Assembly (NCBI RefSeq): GCF_009193325.2
Contig: NZ_CP059856.1
Span: 3,658,001-3,722,000 of the forward strand
Origin: Bacteroides zhangwenhongii
GTDB taxonomy: Bacteria > Bacteroidota > Bacteroidia > Bacteroidales > Bacteroidaceae
Reading direction: 5' to 3'
DNA length: 64,000 bases
The notes under the pieces are model-generated. The model saw nothing but the letters and a program-made list of their open reading frames with translations. It ran no database searches and was not told the DNA's origin. Position numbers and translations under genes: made by a program. Below are positions 44,438-54,631 of the stretch, piece after piece (the stretch's first letter is position 1; each line of letters opens with the position of its first letter).

Positions 44438-47227
44438 CTATTTGCTGAGGTCAAGCACGCGCATATTGCGGAAGCGGATTCCGGCCCCGTGGCCGCAAAG
44501 TCCGATATGTCCTTTTTTATTAAACAACCCGGGGTGATTCAGATGATCTACAGTGTACGGGTTCCTTCTTGAACCGTCTTTGGATACATTGTGTCCTTTG
44601 CAGGCTGTACGGATATTACCGTCAAGAATAACCTCACCGTTTACAGTAACCGTGATATGATCACCCACAGCACGTATCTCTTCCACATTCCATGTACCGT
44701 TCGGTCCGAACTTCACCCGTTTGGCAGGAATGATTCCATAGACAGACCCATGCTGTTGGTATTCATGCAGACCTTTGTAGATGGGGGCGTCATGGTCGAG
44801 TATCTGAATTTCCATACCGTGATAGGCAGCGTCCACGCCCATCGGGGTGCGTATACCGATACCGTTGTTTACACCCTCGCGATCGAAGCAGAACTCAAAA
44901 CGTAGCACAAAGTCACTGTATTCTTTTTGAGTATAGAGGTTTCCACCACTACCATAACCAGCCGATACATATATATTTCCGTTCTCTATGACATAACTGT
45001 TCTTGTTACCTGTCCATTTGTGGAGTGAAGTACCATCAAACAAGACTTCGAAACCTTGTTTCTTTTCTTCTTCCGGTAGAGCGAAGACAGGAGCAGAAAG
45101 TAATTTAGACAACAAATTGGTTATTTCATCCACTGCATATCCGGCATCAGCTCCCGGCAACGTCCTGTATACTTCACGTGTCTTTTCCAGAATAATCTTT
45201 ACGGAATCACCACCAAGTCGTTCATCGCTTTTCGCTACGATTGTTTTCACAGCAGCGGCTGCTTCAGCTGCGGTTCCCGACCGATTCAGGTATTTGGAAA
45301 CAAGCATCAGTGACGGATATTTCCGGATGCCCGCCAAAGCTTTCAACGTTTGCTTCTGAACCTTTACCGAAGGATTCAGATTCAGAGCTTGTTGGTAAAG
45401 CTGAAGTTTTCGTCCGCTTTGCAAAGAAGACTTTGACACGAGTGGAATATAGCGTTCCAACGCTTGGTTTTTCAAAGTCGGTTTCTGGCTGGCAATTCGA
45501 AACAGCGCATCCATCATTTTAGGGTTATTTATTGTCAGCAAAGACTGGAAAGCGGCATTGTCACCTTTTACAGTAAATTCTTTGTTCAGTACCTTAACAG
45601 CTTCGTCCGTATTCGTCTGAGCCAAAATGGGATAATAAAGAGCCGGGGAAGCCGATTTTGCCATATAAGACTCTACTATTTTACATTGTTCTTGGGGAGT
45701 TTGTCCATTAATTGCGTTTTTCAATGCATGCTGCAAGTGAGAGATGTGACGTTTATCTGACTTTTCAAGCAAATCGGACAAACGGTCAGCATCACCGGAA
45801 GTGACAACATTGGGCAGTGCCTTGTAAGCCGCTTCCCTTATATCCGGGGTTTCCGACTGAAGCATAGCAAATACCTGTCCGGATACCTCGTTTATCCTAC
45901 GTTTGGAACATAATCCGAGCGCTTGTATCCGAGTGTCCGCATTGCCATTGAGAGCTACCTTGACGCCCTCTTTTATGTCTCCGTTGAAAGTCAGCATTGC
46001 TTTTGCCGCAAGCTCCGCATGACGTCCTCCCAACTGTGCCGTCAGTTCATTCAAAGCCTCTTGACCACCGATACGTCCTGCAGCAGCAATACCTGCGGCA
46101 GCCACCATATCGTTACTTGACCGTACGGCGTCAATTATCGCACTTACCTGCGAAGCCGCATGACGACTTCCCAACCAATTGATTACGTCTATACGTGCCT
46201 CGTCCGATAAAGTCGGAATCCATCCGGCAATAGTAGCATACACCTTGTCATCGGCAAATGCAGACACTGAATGAAGCGCCCCGTTACGAACCTCAATATC
46301 CTTGTCTCTCAAAGCGGAACGAACGTAAGGCATACCTTCAGCACCTTGGGCAAGCAGAATAATATCTAATGCAGCACCACGGAGATAAGCCTTATCATTT
46401 TTCAATAGTTTCTTGCCAGCTTTTACCGCCCTTTCCCTCTCACCGTTTTCTATCAGGTTATCCAATAAGTTCAAGTAAGCGGCAGTAGCTTCCTTATCTT
46501 TGCTCCATTCGTATCCTTCTTCCTTTGCCGCGGCAGACAGCGTCTTCAACGAAGCAGAAGAGCCACAGACCGACAGTGCTTTAAAGATAGCTTTTCGGGT
46601 ATCAGCGTCCGCCTCTTCCAACCATTCCAACAAAAACGGTTCAGCCTCTTTTAATTTGCTCTCATAAGCGGCATGTGCAAGTATTTTTGGCGATATTTCC
46701 TTTTTCTTTATCAGTTCGAGGAGAGTAGCCTCACTGCCGGGAGTCGCTACCAAGCCGCGGATAGCATAATCCGCCAAATAAGAATCCCCCATATATTTGA
46801 TGAACACAGGGATATTATCGGGAGTCGAACATAGTTGCAACTGTGACAGGAGAAAAGCGCGGTTGGCATTATCCTTACAGATGTCAATAGACGAGACCAA
46901 TCCTTTTCGGACAGCCTCGCGCTGTTCTTTGTTTCCGGCAATCGTCGCATAACCGACCACACCACTGATGGCATATTCTACAGTAGCATTTCTTCCCTTG
47001 TCGGCAGGGAGTAACATACCAGCCATCATTTCCATACCTTTGTCACCGGTATTTGCCAGCTCCGACATTACTTTATTTCGTTTTTCGGTTTCAGATATAG
47101 GAAGTTGCGCCAACCCGTCGGCCACAATTGTCCGGTAATCTCTTTGGCGACCGTCTTGTGCACTGATGTATATAGGCAACAAAAGCATGAATACCCATAC
47201 TAAGCAGATTTGTTTCAATGTTTCCAT
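44438..47227 (-). CDS. Exported HEAT-repeat and DUF1080 protein
   Basis: This 929-residue protein has a signal peptide (1-23, ending YISA). Residues about 35-690 are HEAT-like alpha repeats. Residues about 715-929 are DUF1080 (GFEVLFDGTSLHKWTGNKNS, then NNGIGIRTPMG, HGMEIQILDHD, CGHGAGIRFRNMRVLDL), a concanavalin-like beta-sandwich. DUF1080 proteins have been linked to 3-keto-disaccharide cleavage (elimination or hydrolysis after C3 oxidation). Here the gene lies between two Gfo/Idh/MocA oxidoreductase genes with 32-33 bp gaps, exactly the partners that chemistry needs. The HEAT part may bind the glycan or a partner. Confidence 0.85.
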   Translation of the reverse strand: METLKQICLVWVFMLLLPIYISAQDGRQRDYRTIVADGLAQLPISETEKRNKVMSELANTGDKGMEMMAGMLLPADKGRNATVEYAISGVVGYATIAGNKEQREAVRKGLVSSIDICKDNANRAFLLSQLQLCSTPDNIPVFIKYMGDSYLADYAIRGLVATPGSEATLLELIKKKEISPKILAHAAYESKLKEAEPFLLEWLEEADADTRKAIFKALSVCGSSASLKTLSAAAKEEGYEWSKDKEATAAYLNLLDNLIENGERERAVKAGKKLLKNDKAYLRGAALDIILLAQGAEGMPYVRSALRDKDIEVRNGALHSVSAFADDKVYATIAGWIPTLSDEARIDVINWLGSRHAASQVSAIIDAVRSSNDMVAAAGIAAAGRIGGQEALNELTAQLGGRHAELAAKAMLTFNGDIKEGVKVALNGNADTRIQALGLCSKRRINEVSGQVFAMLQSETPDIREAAYKALPNVVTSGDADRLSDLLEKSDKRHISHLQHALKNAINGQTPQEQCKIVESYMAKSASPALYYPILAQTNTDEAVKVLNKEFTVKGDNAAFQSLLTINNPKMMDALFRIASQKPTLKNQALERYIPLVSKSSLQSGRKLQLYQQALNLNPSVKVQKQTLKALAGIRKYPSLMLVSKYLNRSGTAAEAAAAVKTIVAKSDERLGGDSVKIILEKTREVYRTLPGADAGYAVDEITNLLSKLLSAPVFALPEEEKKQGFEVLFDGTSLHKWTGNKNSYVIENGNIYVSAGYGSGGNLYTQKEYSDFVLRFEFCFDREGVNNGIGIRTPMGVDAAYHGMEIQILDHDAPIYKGLHEYQQHGSVYGIIPAKRVKFGPNGTWNVEEIRAVGDHITVTVNGEVILDGNIRTACKGHNVSKDGSRRNPYTVDHLNHPGLFNKKGHIGLCGHGAGIRFRNMRVLDLSK

Positions 47228-47259
47228 TATTCTTAATAGTATATATGACTAAAATAGGG

Positions 47260-48546
47260 TTAAATACTCCACGGCCCGCGCATAGGCTGATCTATCAGAC
47301 GGTTGGCTGCATCGTCATTGAGGAAGAGTTGTTTTCTCGGATCAAAATACAAGACCGACCGGTTCAAACGTAGCGCATCTACAGCCATATTGACCAATGT
47401 ACAACTGTTGTGCCCGCTTTCTTCGTTAAGGGCAAATTTCTGCCGTGTTTTCACACATTCGATAAAATCGGTGTTTTGCGGCTCCGGATCGGGAAGTTCA
47501 GCCAACTTGTCCATGACATTGGGTATTGTACAACGAAATCCCTGATAAACCTTTCCCAACGGACCTTCGATATAAGGAACGTCTCCTTTACTTTCAAAAC
47601 CTTCTCCCTCAAGAATTATCTGGCAACCGTCTTCGTATGTATAAGTAATCTTACGCCAAATACCGGCGGCATCCGGATGTTGCTGCGGAGCATCCACCTC
47701 TACCTTGATAGGCAATGTGTCGTCTTTCCCTAAAATATACTGCACCGGGTCAAGATAATGCTGTCCCATATCCGCCAAGCCACCTCCGTCATAGTCCCAA
47801 TAGCCACGGAAGGTTTGATGTACACGATGGGAATTATAAGGTTTATAAGGAGCCGGTCCCAACCACATGTCATAATCCAACTCTGCAGGAACCGTTTCCG
47901 GCTTGAGATTTTCTTTTCCTACCCAGAAGAATTTCCATGCGAATCCTGTTGCGCCTGAAATCCGTACTTTCAGCGGCCATCCCAGCATTCCGTTAGACAC
48001 TAGCTTTTTCAGTGGTTCTACCGTAGTGCCTAGCCCATAAAATGTATCCTTGAAGCGAAACCATGTATTCAGTCGGAAAATACGATTATTTTGTTTAACA
48101 GCCTCCACTACGCGTTTTCCTTCACCGATAGTGCGTGTCATCGGCTTTTCACACCAAATATCCTTACCGGCTTTGGCCGCTTCTACCGCCATTATGCCAT
48201 GCCAATGAGGAGGGGTTGCAATATGTATAATATCAATATTAGGGTCCGCAATCATATCCCGGTAATCCTGATAGGTTTGTAAAGTTTGGTCAAACTTCCG
48301 TTTACCAAGATTCACAGCTTGCTCCAGATGTTTTTTATCAACATCACAGACTGCTACTAACCGACAGCGTTCATCGCTGGTAAAATGCAAATTGCTCTTA
48401 CCAATACCTCCGACACCAATAATACCTTTAGTTAGTTGATCACTTGGAGCAATAAATTTCTCACCTCCTAATACCTGGCGCGGAACAATGCTAAATAAAG
48501 CAACTCCACCCATTGCTTTTAAAAAAGACCTTCTGTTAATACTCAT
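47260..48546 (-). CDS. Exported Gfo/Idh/MocA oxidoreductase
   Basis: This 428-residue protein starts with a twin-arginine-like signal (INRRSFLKAMGGVALFSI). The Rossmann part has GIIGVGGIGKSN and VAVCDVDKKHLEQA, then IHIATPPHWHGIMAVEAA and WCEKPMTRTIGEG. The catalytic domain has DYDGGGLADMGQHYLDP with the conserved Asp and His of the family. It probably oxidises a glycoside at C3 outside the cytoplasm, with tightly bound NAD, feeding the DUF1080 protein encoded next to it. The alternative is a GH109-type alpha-N-acetylgalactosaminidase, which has the same fold and signal; the motifs I see do not settle this. Confidence 0.85.
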   Translation of the reverse strand: MSINRRSFLKAMGGVALFSIVPRQVLGGEKFIAPSDQLTKGIIGVGGIGKSNLHFTSDERCRLVAVCDVDKKHLEQAVNLGKRKFDQTLQTYQDYRDMIADPNIDIIHIATPPHWHGIMAVEAAKAGKDIWCEKPMTRTIGEGKRVVEAVKQNNRIFRLNTWFRFKDTFYGLGTTVEPLKKLVSNGMLGWPLKVRISGATGFAWKFFWVGKENLKPETVPAELDYDMWLGPAPYKPYNSHRVHQTFRGYWDYDGGGLADMGQHYLDPVQYILGKDDTLPIKVEVDAPQQHPDAAGIWRKITYTYEDGCQIILEGEGFESKGDVPYIEGPLGKVYQGFRCTIPNVMDKLAELPDPEPQNTDFIECVKTRQKFALNEESGHNSCTLVNMAVDALRLNRSVLYFDPRKQLFLNDDAANRLIDQPMRGPWSI

Positions 48547-48576
48547 AATATAGATAATGATTAATAATATACACCC

Positions 48577-50574
48577 CTACTTCCATATCCGCATCACATG
48601 TCCACCACCGGATGCCATGTGTATCTTTAGTCTGCGATCAGCAGGAACAGGAATCACCTTTTGTTTATAATCCTTGCCTACTCTATCTGCGTTGATACCA
48701 TCCTCAAAGATCTCAGCCTTATACTCGCCCTCTCCCAAGAAAGAAAGATCCAATTCCATATCACGAGAATCCCAGTTAGTCAATGCTCCTACATACCATA
48801 CATCATTCTTTTGACGGGCCATAGCCAAATATTTGCCAACTTCTCCGCACAATGCTTTAGTCTCCTCCCAAACAGTCGGTATGGCCGCTATAAATTTAGT
48901 ACATTCCTCTTCCTTCAAATAATTGGTAGGCGCATCACACAACATATTCAACGGGGAGTCAAATATGATATATTGTGCCAACTGACGACAACGTGTACCC
49001 TGACTCATCGGTTCCGAATAAACGGCCTTAAAGTTCTCTTTATTGGCATTATTCATCGCTCCCTGTGTATAATCCAACGGGCCCGCCACCATACGGATAA
49101 ACGGCATCGTTACATCATACGTCACTTGGTCTGTACCCGGTTGAGCCCATTTCATTTCTTCCAATCCGTGAACACCTTCAAAGTTGATAGCGTTTGGATA
49201 TGTACGCTGCAATCCTGTCGGCTTGTGTGTTCCATGCAAGTCAATAAGCAACTTATATTTAGCTCCCGTTTCCGCACAACGGCGGTTGAAGTCTACCATA
49301 TACTGGTCATCCCGATCCATAAAGTCAATCTTAAAACCTTTGATTCCCATAGCGGAATAATGTTTGCAGACACGTTCCATATCCAAATCAAAGGCACGAT
49401 AGCCTGCCCATAGGATTAACCCTACTTTCTTACTGTCAGCATAACGTATCAATTCCTCCATGTCTATTTCAGGCACTATCTGAAAGAGATCCGCCGGTCC
49501 GGCAACCGCCCATCCCTCATCCAATATCACATATTCAATTCCGAATTTAGAGGCGAAGTCAATATAATATTTATAGGTTTCCGTATTCACACCTGCACGG
49601 AAGTCCACGCCATACAGATTCCAATCATTCCACCAGTCCCAAGCCACTTTTCCGGGCTTTATCCAGGAATAATCAGCTTCTGCTGCAGGAGTGGCAAGTT
49701 TATACACCATATCACTGCACAACAAATCCGTATCTTTCTCCGAAATGACCATTACACGCCATGGGAATGCAGTTCTACCTTCCACTTTAGCAATGTAAGG
49801 TTCACGTGTTTTTACCATACCTTTTAGTCCTCTTACTTCTACGGAAATATCTTTAGGATAAGCAGCAAACTCCCCGTAAAATCCTTTGCTATCGGAAGAT
49901 ACCTTCAGAAACATACCCGGATAGTTCAACAAATCGGCTTCCGTGATACAAACTTTCTTCCCATTCTCACTTTCCGACAGAACAGGCAGGAACGCCAATC
50001 GGGACTTATCCCATTTAGACAGTTCCACATGTCTATATGTGTTCTGAAACGAACTGTGATATTGATTTTCCACTCCGTCTATCTTTCTACCTTTTGGAGT
50101 AGCCGCGAAAACCTTCGGATTGTTCGGCAGATTGAATACAGCCTGTTCACTTTCTACCATAAACGGCTTCTTCAAATCAGATATAAAACGATAGGCTACA
50201 CCATCCTCATAAGCCCTGAATACCAAACTGTATCCGCCTTTAAAATCTAAAGTCAATTCATTAAAATGATCTTTTATAGATTGCTTTCTGTAGATAGGGG
50301 GATAAATCATCTGATTCTCCGTTCTATATTTTTTCTTCTTCAAGCGAGGTTCTTTTCCAAAAACCGTTCCATCGGTAAGTGTCATGGAGATAGGAGACGT
50401 TTCAATGATGACATCTTCCCCATGAGATACGGAATATGTAACCGTATTTCCCAACATCACATTCAACTGAATTTTACCCGAAGGGTCTTTCAGTTCAATA
50501 CCTTTCTGAGCGTTCGCCCAAAAAGGAACGGCCATCAATAAGATAGCCGTCCATTTCCTAGATAGCAGATTCAT
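48577..50574 (-). CDS. GH97 glycosidase, predicted retaining (first of two)
   Basis: This 665-residue exported enzyme (signal 1-22, ending NAQ) has the three GH97 domains: an N-terminal beta-sandwich, a (beta/alpha)8 barrel from about 290 to 560 (GKVAWDWWNDWNLYGVDF) and a C-terminal beta-domain. GIKGFKIDFMDRDDQYMVDF carries the Asp typical of the retaining GH97 branch (alpha-galactosidase-like), and NFEGVHGLEEMKW and RMVAGPLDYTQGAM are also GH97 marks. It lacks the arrangement of the inverting alpha-glucosidase SusB. Substrate likely an alpha-galactoside or similar, in the periplasm; this is inferred from the branch. Confidence 0.87.
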   Translation of the reverse strand: MNLLSRKWTAILLMAVPFWANAQKGIELKDPSGKIQLNVMLGNTVTYSVSHGEDVIIETSPISMTLTDGTVFGKEPRLKKKKYRTENQMIYPPIYRKQSIKDHFNELTLDFKGGYSLVFRAYEDGVAYRFISDLKKPFMVESEQAVFNLPNNPKVFAATPKGRKIDGVENQYHSSFQNTYRHVELSKWDKSRLAFLPVLSESENGKKVCITEADLLNYPGMFLKVSSDSKGFYGEFAAYPKDISVEVRGLKGMVKTREPYIAKVEGRTAFPWRVMVISEKDTDLLCSDMVYKLATPAAEADYSWIKPGKVAWDWWNDWNLYGVDFRAGVNTETYKYYIDFASKFGIEYVILDEGWAVAGPADLFQIVPEIDMEELIRYADSKKVGLILWAGYRAFDLDMERVCKHYSAMGIKGFKIDFMDRDDQYMVDFNRRCAETGAKYKLLIDLHGTHKPTGLQRTYPNAINFEGVHGLEEMKWAQPGTDQVTYDVTMPFIRMVAGPLDYTQGAMNNANKENFKAVYSEPMSQGTRCRQLAQYIIFDSPLNMLCDAPTNYLKEEECTKFIAAIPTVWEETKALCGEVGKYLAMARQKNDVWYVGALTNWDSRDMELDLSFLGEGEYKAEIFEDGINADRVGKDYKQKVIPVPADRRLKIHMASGGGHVMRIWK

Positions 50575-50584
50575 ATATGCAAAC

Positions 50585-52579
50585 TTAAATTTTACAATTT
50601 AGCGTAGTTCCATCTTTCACCTTCTTGTTCAAGATAACTTTTCCGGCTTTCTTCACTACTACCCGGATAGTCTGCGCTTTCACACGTTCCAGTTCAATGT
50701 CAAAATCGGAAGCAAACGCTTTGATATGGCGAAGCGCCATCCGATCCCACTCCTGTGGAAGTCTGGGGGTCATAGAGAATGAATGTAATCCGGTAGGACG
50801 GATACCTAACATTCCCTCAGTGATAATACGTCCATACAAAGCGCTTTCAGTAGAAAGATGGCGTTGTCCGCCCTCCGGCCATGCCTCAACAGCGTATGGC
50901 ACATGTGCTCCCAACAGACGGGTAGAAGAATAATGCTTCATAAATTTCACGGCTTTCTCCACTTCCCCTGCCATAAAGACACCGCGAAGCGCATACAGAG
51001 TGGAACGATCCCAAAAAGTCTTACTGCCGGCCGCTGTCAACAATCCATTATCCGTCCACAGACGGGGAGAGAAAAGCGCATCAATCGTTCCTTTCGCACG
51101 TTCATTGATTCCCACCGTCAACGGGATGCAAATCCATGCACGCAACACATCATTTCCTTTATAATAGGCGTATGTATCAAAGCCTTCCACTTCTGCGGCA
51201 AAATAACTATCCATATTTTGCCTCAATTGGGCTGCTTGTTTACGATATTTTTTGGATACCGCACTTCCCTTACCCAACTCTTCCGCCAGATAAGCCGCCG
51301 AAAGAAGAGCATCATAATATAAAGAAGAAGTACATAAGTTGGCTTTTCCTGCCGGAAAACGTCCTTCAAGTTCATCTGAATCAGAAGCCACTACTCCACC
51401 CTCGTTGATTTTCCGACGGTTGAACTCCAAACACCATTCAATCAAAGGCCACAGCTGCTTTGCTTCCTCCCTATTACCACTTGCCAGCGCATAACGGGCC
51501 GCACCGTAAGCAATCATGGCAGCATCACCACGGTCACCGGCACCATTCCAATAGCTGTCACCTTCTGCAACAATGGAACTGGGAATCGGTTTCCACTCAT
51601 CGTTCATATAACGTGCAAAATGTTTGAATGAATTCACTGCGGACGCATTGCCATACTGATAACCGATAAACGGAAAATAAGGATTGATATATTCCGCCTG
51701 GTCGTTCGCCCAGATAGCCGCATAGTAACTTTCTCCTCCAGGACCATGCATCGGACCGGATTTGGTTTCATAGATACTCTCACAAGCCCGGATTTTTGAT
51801 AAGGCAAACATCTCGTTAATTACCGGCTCAGGAGTTTCCAACACTAGATTATCTATCCATCCGGCAACAATAGACTTACGCTTCTCCAATTCTTCCCCGA
51901 CATCTATCTTCAAAGTCTTCTCGGATGACTTCCATCCGGAAAGGGTAGCAAAGAACGTATGCGAATCACCCGGATTCAGCACCACCGCATCAGAGTTGTG
52001 AAGAACCATTTCAATACGATATCGACCATCCACTCCTTTAGCTGCATCGGTAGTCAGCACATTCGTGCAGGAAGGCAGTTCTATGCTTGCTTTAGCTTTC
52101 CCCTGATTAGTGAACGTGTAACTTTCCACTAAAGAAGGCAGATCGACCGACGGGCAATAAACACGTTTCAAACGTAAAGAATTGCCCTTGCCTAAAACAA
52201 TATTACTAATTACTTCCAATGTGCCATTGAATGTTATTTCTTTAACCTCTTCACGCATAGGCCTGCCATTAACAAACACATCTTTCAAAGGGTTCCAGTC
52301 AAACCGACGCATCAGGCTACCATGAGTATTATTAGGAATAGTACGAAGCATAGGCCATACCATACTCTTGTTCAGTTCAAAAGCACCATTCTTATCCACG
52401 CCATACCTCAGTACAGTAGCTACCCGCTTACCTGCCATTTCGATGTGGTCATGATGAACGTCTCCTTTCTTTACCTGCCATGTAATGCTATTGCCTCCCT
52501 CATCTATTTTCCAGTATTGCTGTGCATCAGCCACGCTTGTACACAACAGAACTGTCACCAGTAGTACTAGTTTTCTCAT
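50585..52579 (-). CDS. Exported six-hairpin glycosidase-like protein, family unassigned
   Basis: This 664-residue protein has a signal peptide (1-19). The first 240 residues look like beta-sandwich; residues about 250-620 look like an (alpha/alpha)6 barrel (SKIRACESIYETK, AAIWANDQAEYINPYFPF, SSIVAEGDSYWNGAGDRGDA, AYVEAWPEGGQ-like YAVEAWPEGGQRHLSTESA). Acidic residues in WANDQAEY and EAWPEGG are candidate catalytic residues. I cannot place it in a numbered GH family. The gene lies between two GH97 genes with gaps of 10 and 29 bp, so it is translated with them and probably acts on the same glycan. Confidence 0.65.
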   Translation of the reverse strand: MRKLVLLVTVLLCTSVADAQQYWKIDEGGNSITWQVKKGDVHHDHIEMAGKRVATVLRYGVDKNGAFELNKSMVWPMLRTIPNNTHGSLMRRFDWNPLKDVFVNGRPMREEVKEITFNGTLEVISNIVLGKGNSLRLKRVYCPSVDLPSLVESYTFTNQGKAKASIELPSCTNVLTTDAAKGVDGRYRIEMVLHNSDAVVLNPGDSHTFFATLSGWKSSEKTLKIDVGEELEKRKSIVAGWIDNLVLETPEPVINEMFALSKIRACESIYETKSGPMHGPGGESYYAAIWANDQAEYINPYFPFIGYQYGNASAVNSFKHFARYMNDEWKPIPSSIVAEGDSYWNGAGDRGDAAMIAYGAARYALASGNREEAKQLWPLIEWCLEFNRRKINEGGVVASDSDELEGRFPAGKANLCTSSLYYDALLSAAYLAEELGKGSAVSKKYRKQAAQLRQNMDSYFAAEVEGFDTYAYYKGNDVLRAWICIPLTVGINERAKGTIDALFSPRLWTDNGLLTAAGSKTFWDRSTLYALRGVFMAGEVEKAVKFMKHYSSTRLLGAHVPYAVEAWPEGGQRHLSTESALYGRIITEGMLGIRPTGLHSFSMTPRLPQEWDRMALRHIKAFASDFDIELERVKAQTIRVVVKKAGKVILNKKVKDGTTLNCKI

Positions 52580-52608
52580 GTTACTAAATTTATTCTGATT
52601 TATTAAAC

Positions 52609-54612
52609 TTACTTTTTCACAATGGTCATAGCAAAACCACCGCCGGAAGCCACATTGATTTTCCTTATCGAAGCGGAAGTTACCTTAAAAGTCTCTTTTT
52701 TATAATCTTCCGCCTGTTTATTCGCATTGACTCCATCACTAAACAGAGTCACTTCATAAGTGCCCTCACTCAGGAAACCGAAGTCTAATGTGATTTCACG
52801 TTGATTCCAGTCGGTCATTCCGCCTACATACCAGTTACCATCTACCTTACGTGCCATCACAATAAATTCACCTAGTTTGCCTTGTAATACACGTGTCTCT
52901 TCTATATTCTTATTCGGAACACTCACAATGAAATCCGTACATTCCTGTTCCTCTTTGTAAATAGTAGGATTATCAGCAAGCATCGTCAGAGGAGAATCAT
53001 GTACGATATAGGCAGCCAACTGATGACAGCGGGTTCCCTGACTCATCGGATTATAATAAATATCCTTGAAATCCTTCTTTGTCGCATTGCGCATAGCTCC
53101 CGGTGTATAATCGACCGGCCCTGCCATCATACGTATATACGGCATTATCACATCGTACTCCATCATATCTTTCTCTATCTTGCTCCATTTCATCTCCTCC
53201 ATACCAAATACCGCTTCAAAATTGATAATATTCGGATAAGTACGATTCATGCCGGTAGGTTTGTAGAATCCATGCAAGTCCAAAGTCAATTTATACTTGG
53301 CTGTCATTTCTGCAATACGGTATGCCATTTCAACGGCTGTCTGATCGTCTCTGTCCAGAAAATCTACCTTAAATCCACTGATACCCATCTCCGAATACTT
53401 CTTGCAGGCTTCTTCCAACTGGTCATCCAATACATTGAACACCGTCCACAGTATCAAATCCACTCCTTTGCTCTTGCCATAACGAACCAGCTCTTCCAAG
53501 TCCAGCTCCGGAACGACAGTCAGCATATCCCCTTTACCCGGATTATACCAACCCTCATCGAGTACAACGAACTCTATCCGGTTATCCGCCGCGAAATCAA
53601 TATAATACTTATAAGTCTCCATATTGATACCGGCTTTAAAGTCAACGTTATAGATTCCCCAATCATTCCACCAGTCCCATGCGACCTTTCCAGTCTTTAT
53701 CCAAGAGCAGTCACCAATACGGTTGGGGGAAGCCAAAGCATACACCAGATTATTGACAGGCATTTCAATATCCTGTTCCGTCACCGCCCATATACGCCAC
53801 GGATAATTGCGTGTTCCCTCTGTCTTGGCAATATAATCAGTACGGCCGACCACACGTTTCATCGCACGTGGCGGAAAGCTTTTCATTTCGGAAGGATACT
53901 TGGCAAACGTGCCTTGCAAAGAGCAACTTTTTCCGTCGCCTTTTACAAACATACCCGGATAATTCTCCAAATCAGATTCCAAGAGTGTCATCTTCAGGCC
54001 CTCTCCGCAATCGACTGTAACCGGCAGAAAAGCAATGTTTTTTGTATTGACACCCTTTACCGTTGCCTTTGTATAGATATTCTGGAAAGCCATCACATAT
54101 TGGTCTTTTCCCGGTTTCACGGTAGAATAAGCCATGTATGTCTCATAGTCCTGTGGAAAATTCATCCGGACCACTTCATCCTTAATCACTAAAGGAGATT
54201 TGGCAGAGGTGTAAAAACGATAGGCGATTCCCTCGTCGTATGCACGGAAAACAACTCCGTAATTATCTCTCAACTTCAAATCCAGTTCATTGTAAGTCAC
54301 AACAAACGCTGGGAAACGATAATGTGGAGACACAATATCCTCCTTAACCATAGAGCGTCTGTTCACACGTCTCACCTTTACATTCTCGCCCAATGTCCTG
54401 TCTTCAAGCACCAATCCGATCGGACTCTTATCCAACAATATTTTACCCTTATGCTTCAAAGCATAAGCCAATTGCCCCTCCGTAATGATTTCCACTTCCA
54501 GGTTTCCACCCGGTGACTTTAAAACCAAAGGGCGGTCTGCCGCCCAAGCAGACGACAGGCAGCAGACACATCCCAATAGTCCAAAAATAAAATATAGTAC
54601 TATGTGCTTCAT
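52609..54612 (-). CDS. GH97 glycosidase, predicted retaining (second of two)
   Basis: I chose the ATG at 54612 (667 aa) as it starts the signal peptide KHIVLYFIFGLLGCVCCL; the ATG at 54621 (sequence MNIMK) is equally possible. It is a paralogue of the other GH97: GKVAWDWWNDWGIYNVDF, GFKVDFLDRDDQTAVEMAYR with the Asp of the retaining branch, NFEAVFGMEEMKW and RMMAGPVDYTPGAM. Barrel loops differ from the first copy (LDLHGFYKPTGMNR against LIDLHGTHKPTGLQ), so linkage or aglycone preference may differ. The frame overlaps neither neighbour with this start. Confidence 0.86.
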   Translation of the reverse strand: MKHIVLYFIFGLLGCVCCLSSAWAADRPLVLKSPGGNLEVEIITEGQLAYALKHKGKILLDKSPIGLVLEDRTLGENVKVRRVNRRSMVKEDIVSPHYRFPAFVVTYNELDLKLRDNYGVVFRAYDEGIAYRFYTSAKSPLVIKDEVVRMNFPQDYETYMAYSTVKPGKDQYVMAFQNIYTKATVKGVNTKNIAFLPVTVDCGEGLKMTLLESDLENYPGMFVKGDGKSCSLQGTFAKYPSEMKSFPPRAMKRVVGRTDYIAKTEGTRNYPWRIWAVTEQDIEMPVNNLVYALASPNRIGDCSWIKTGKVAWDWWNDWGIYNVDFKAGINMETYKYYIDFAADNRIEFVVLDEGWYNPGKGDMLTVVPELDLEELVRYGKSKGVDLILWTVFNVLDDQLEEACKKYSEMGISGFKVDFLDRDDQTAVEMAYRIAEMTAKYKLTLDLHGFYKPTGMNRTYPNIINFEAVFGMEEMKWSKIEKDMMEYDVIMPYIRMMAGPVDYTPGAMRNATKKDFKDIYYNPMSQGTRCHQLAAYIVHDSPLTMLADNPTIYKEEQECTDFIVSVPNKNIEETRVLQGKLGEFIVMARKVDGNWYVGGMTDWNQREITLDFGFLSEGTYEVTLFSDGVNANKQAEDYKKETFKVTSASIRKINVASGGGFAMTIVKK

Positions 54613-54631
54613 TATATTCATTATTTTCAAA

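Noticed and set aside
47260..48546. Confident GH109 assignment for the exported Gfo/Idh/MocA protein
   Set aside because: The fold and signal fit GH109, but the adjacent DUF1080 and second oxidoreductase genes favour a keto-glycoside role; kept only as an alternative.
52999..54192. A 397-codon frame on the + strand opposite the second GH97 gene
   Set aside because: The composition is rich in His, Ile and Arg as in a mirror frame, and it lies wholly within a clear GH97 gene.
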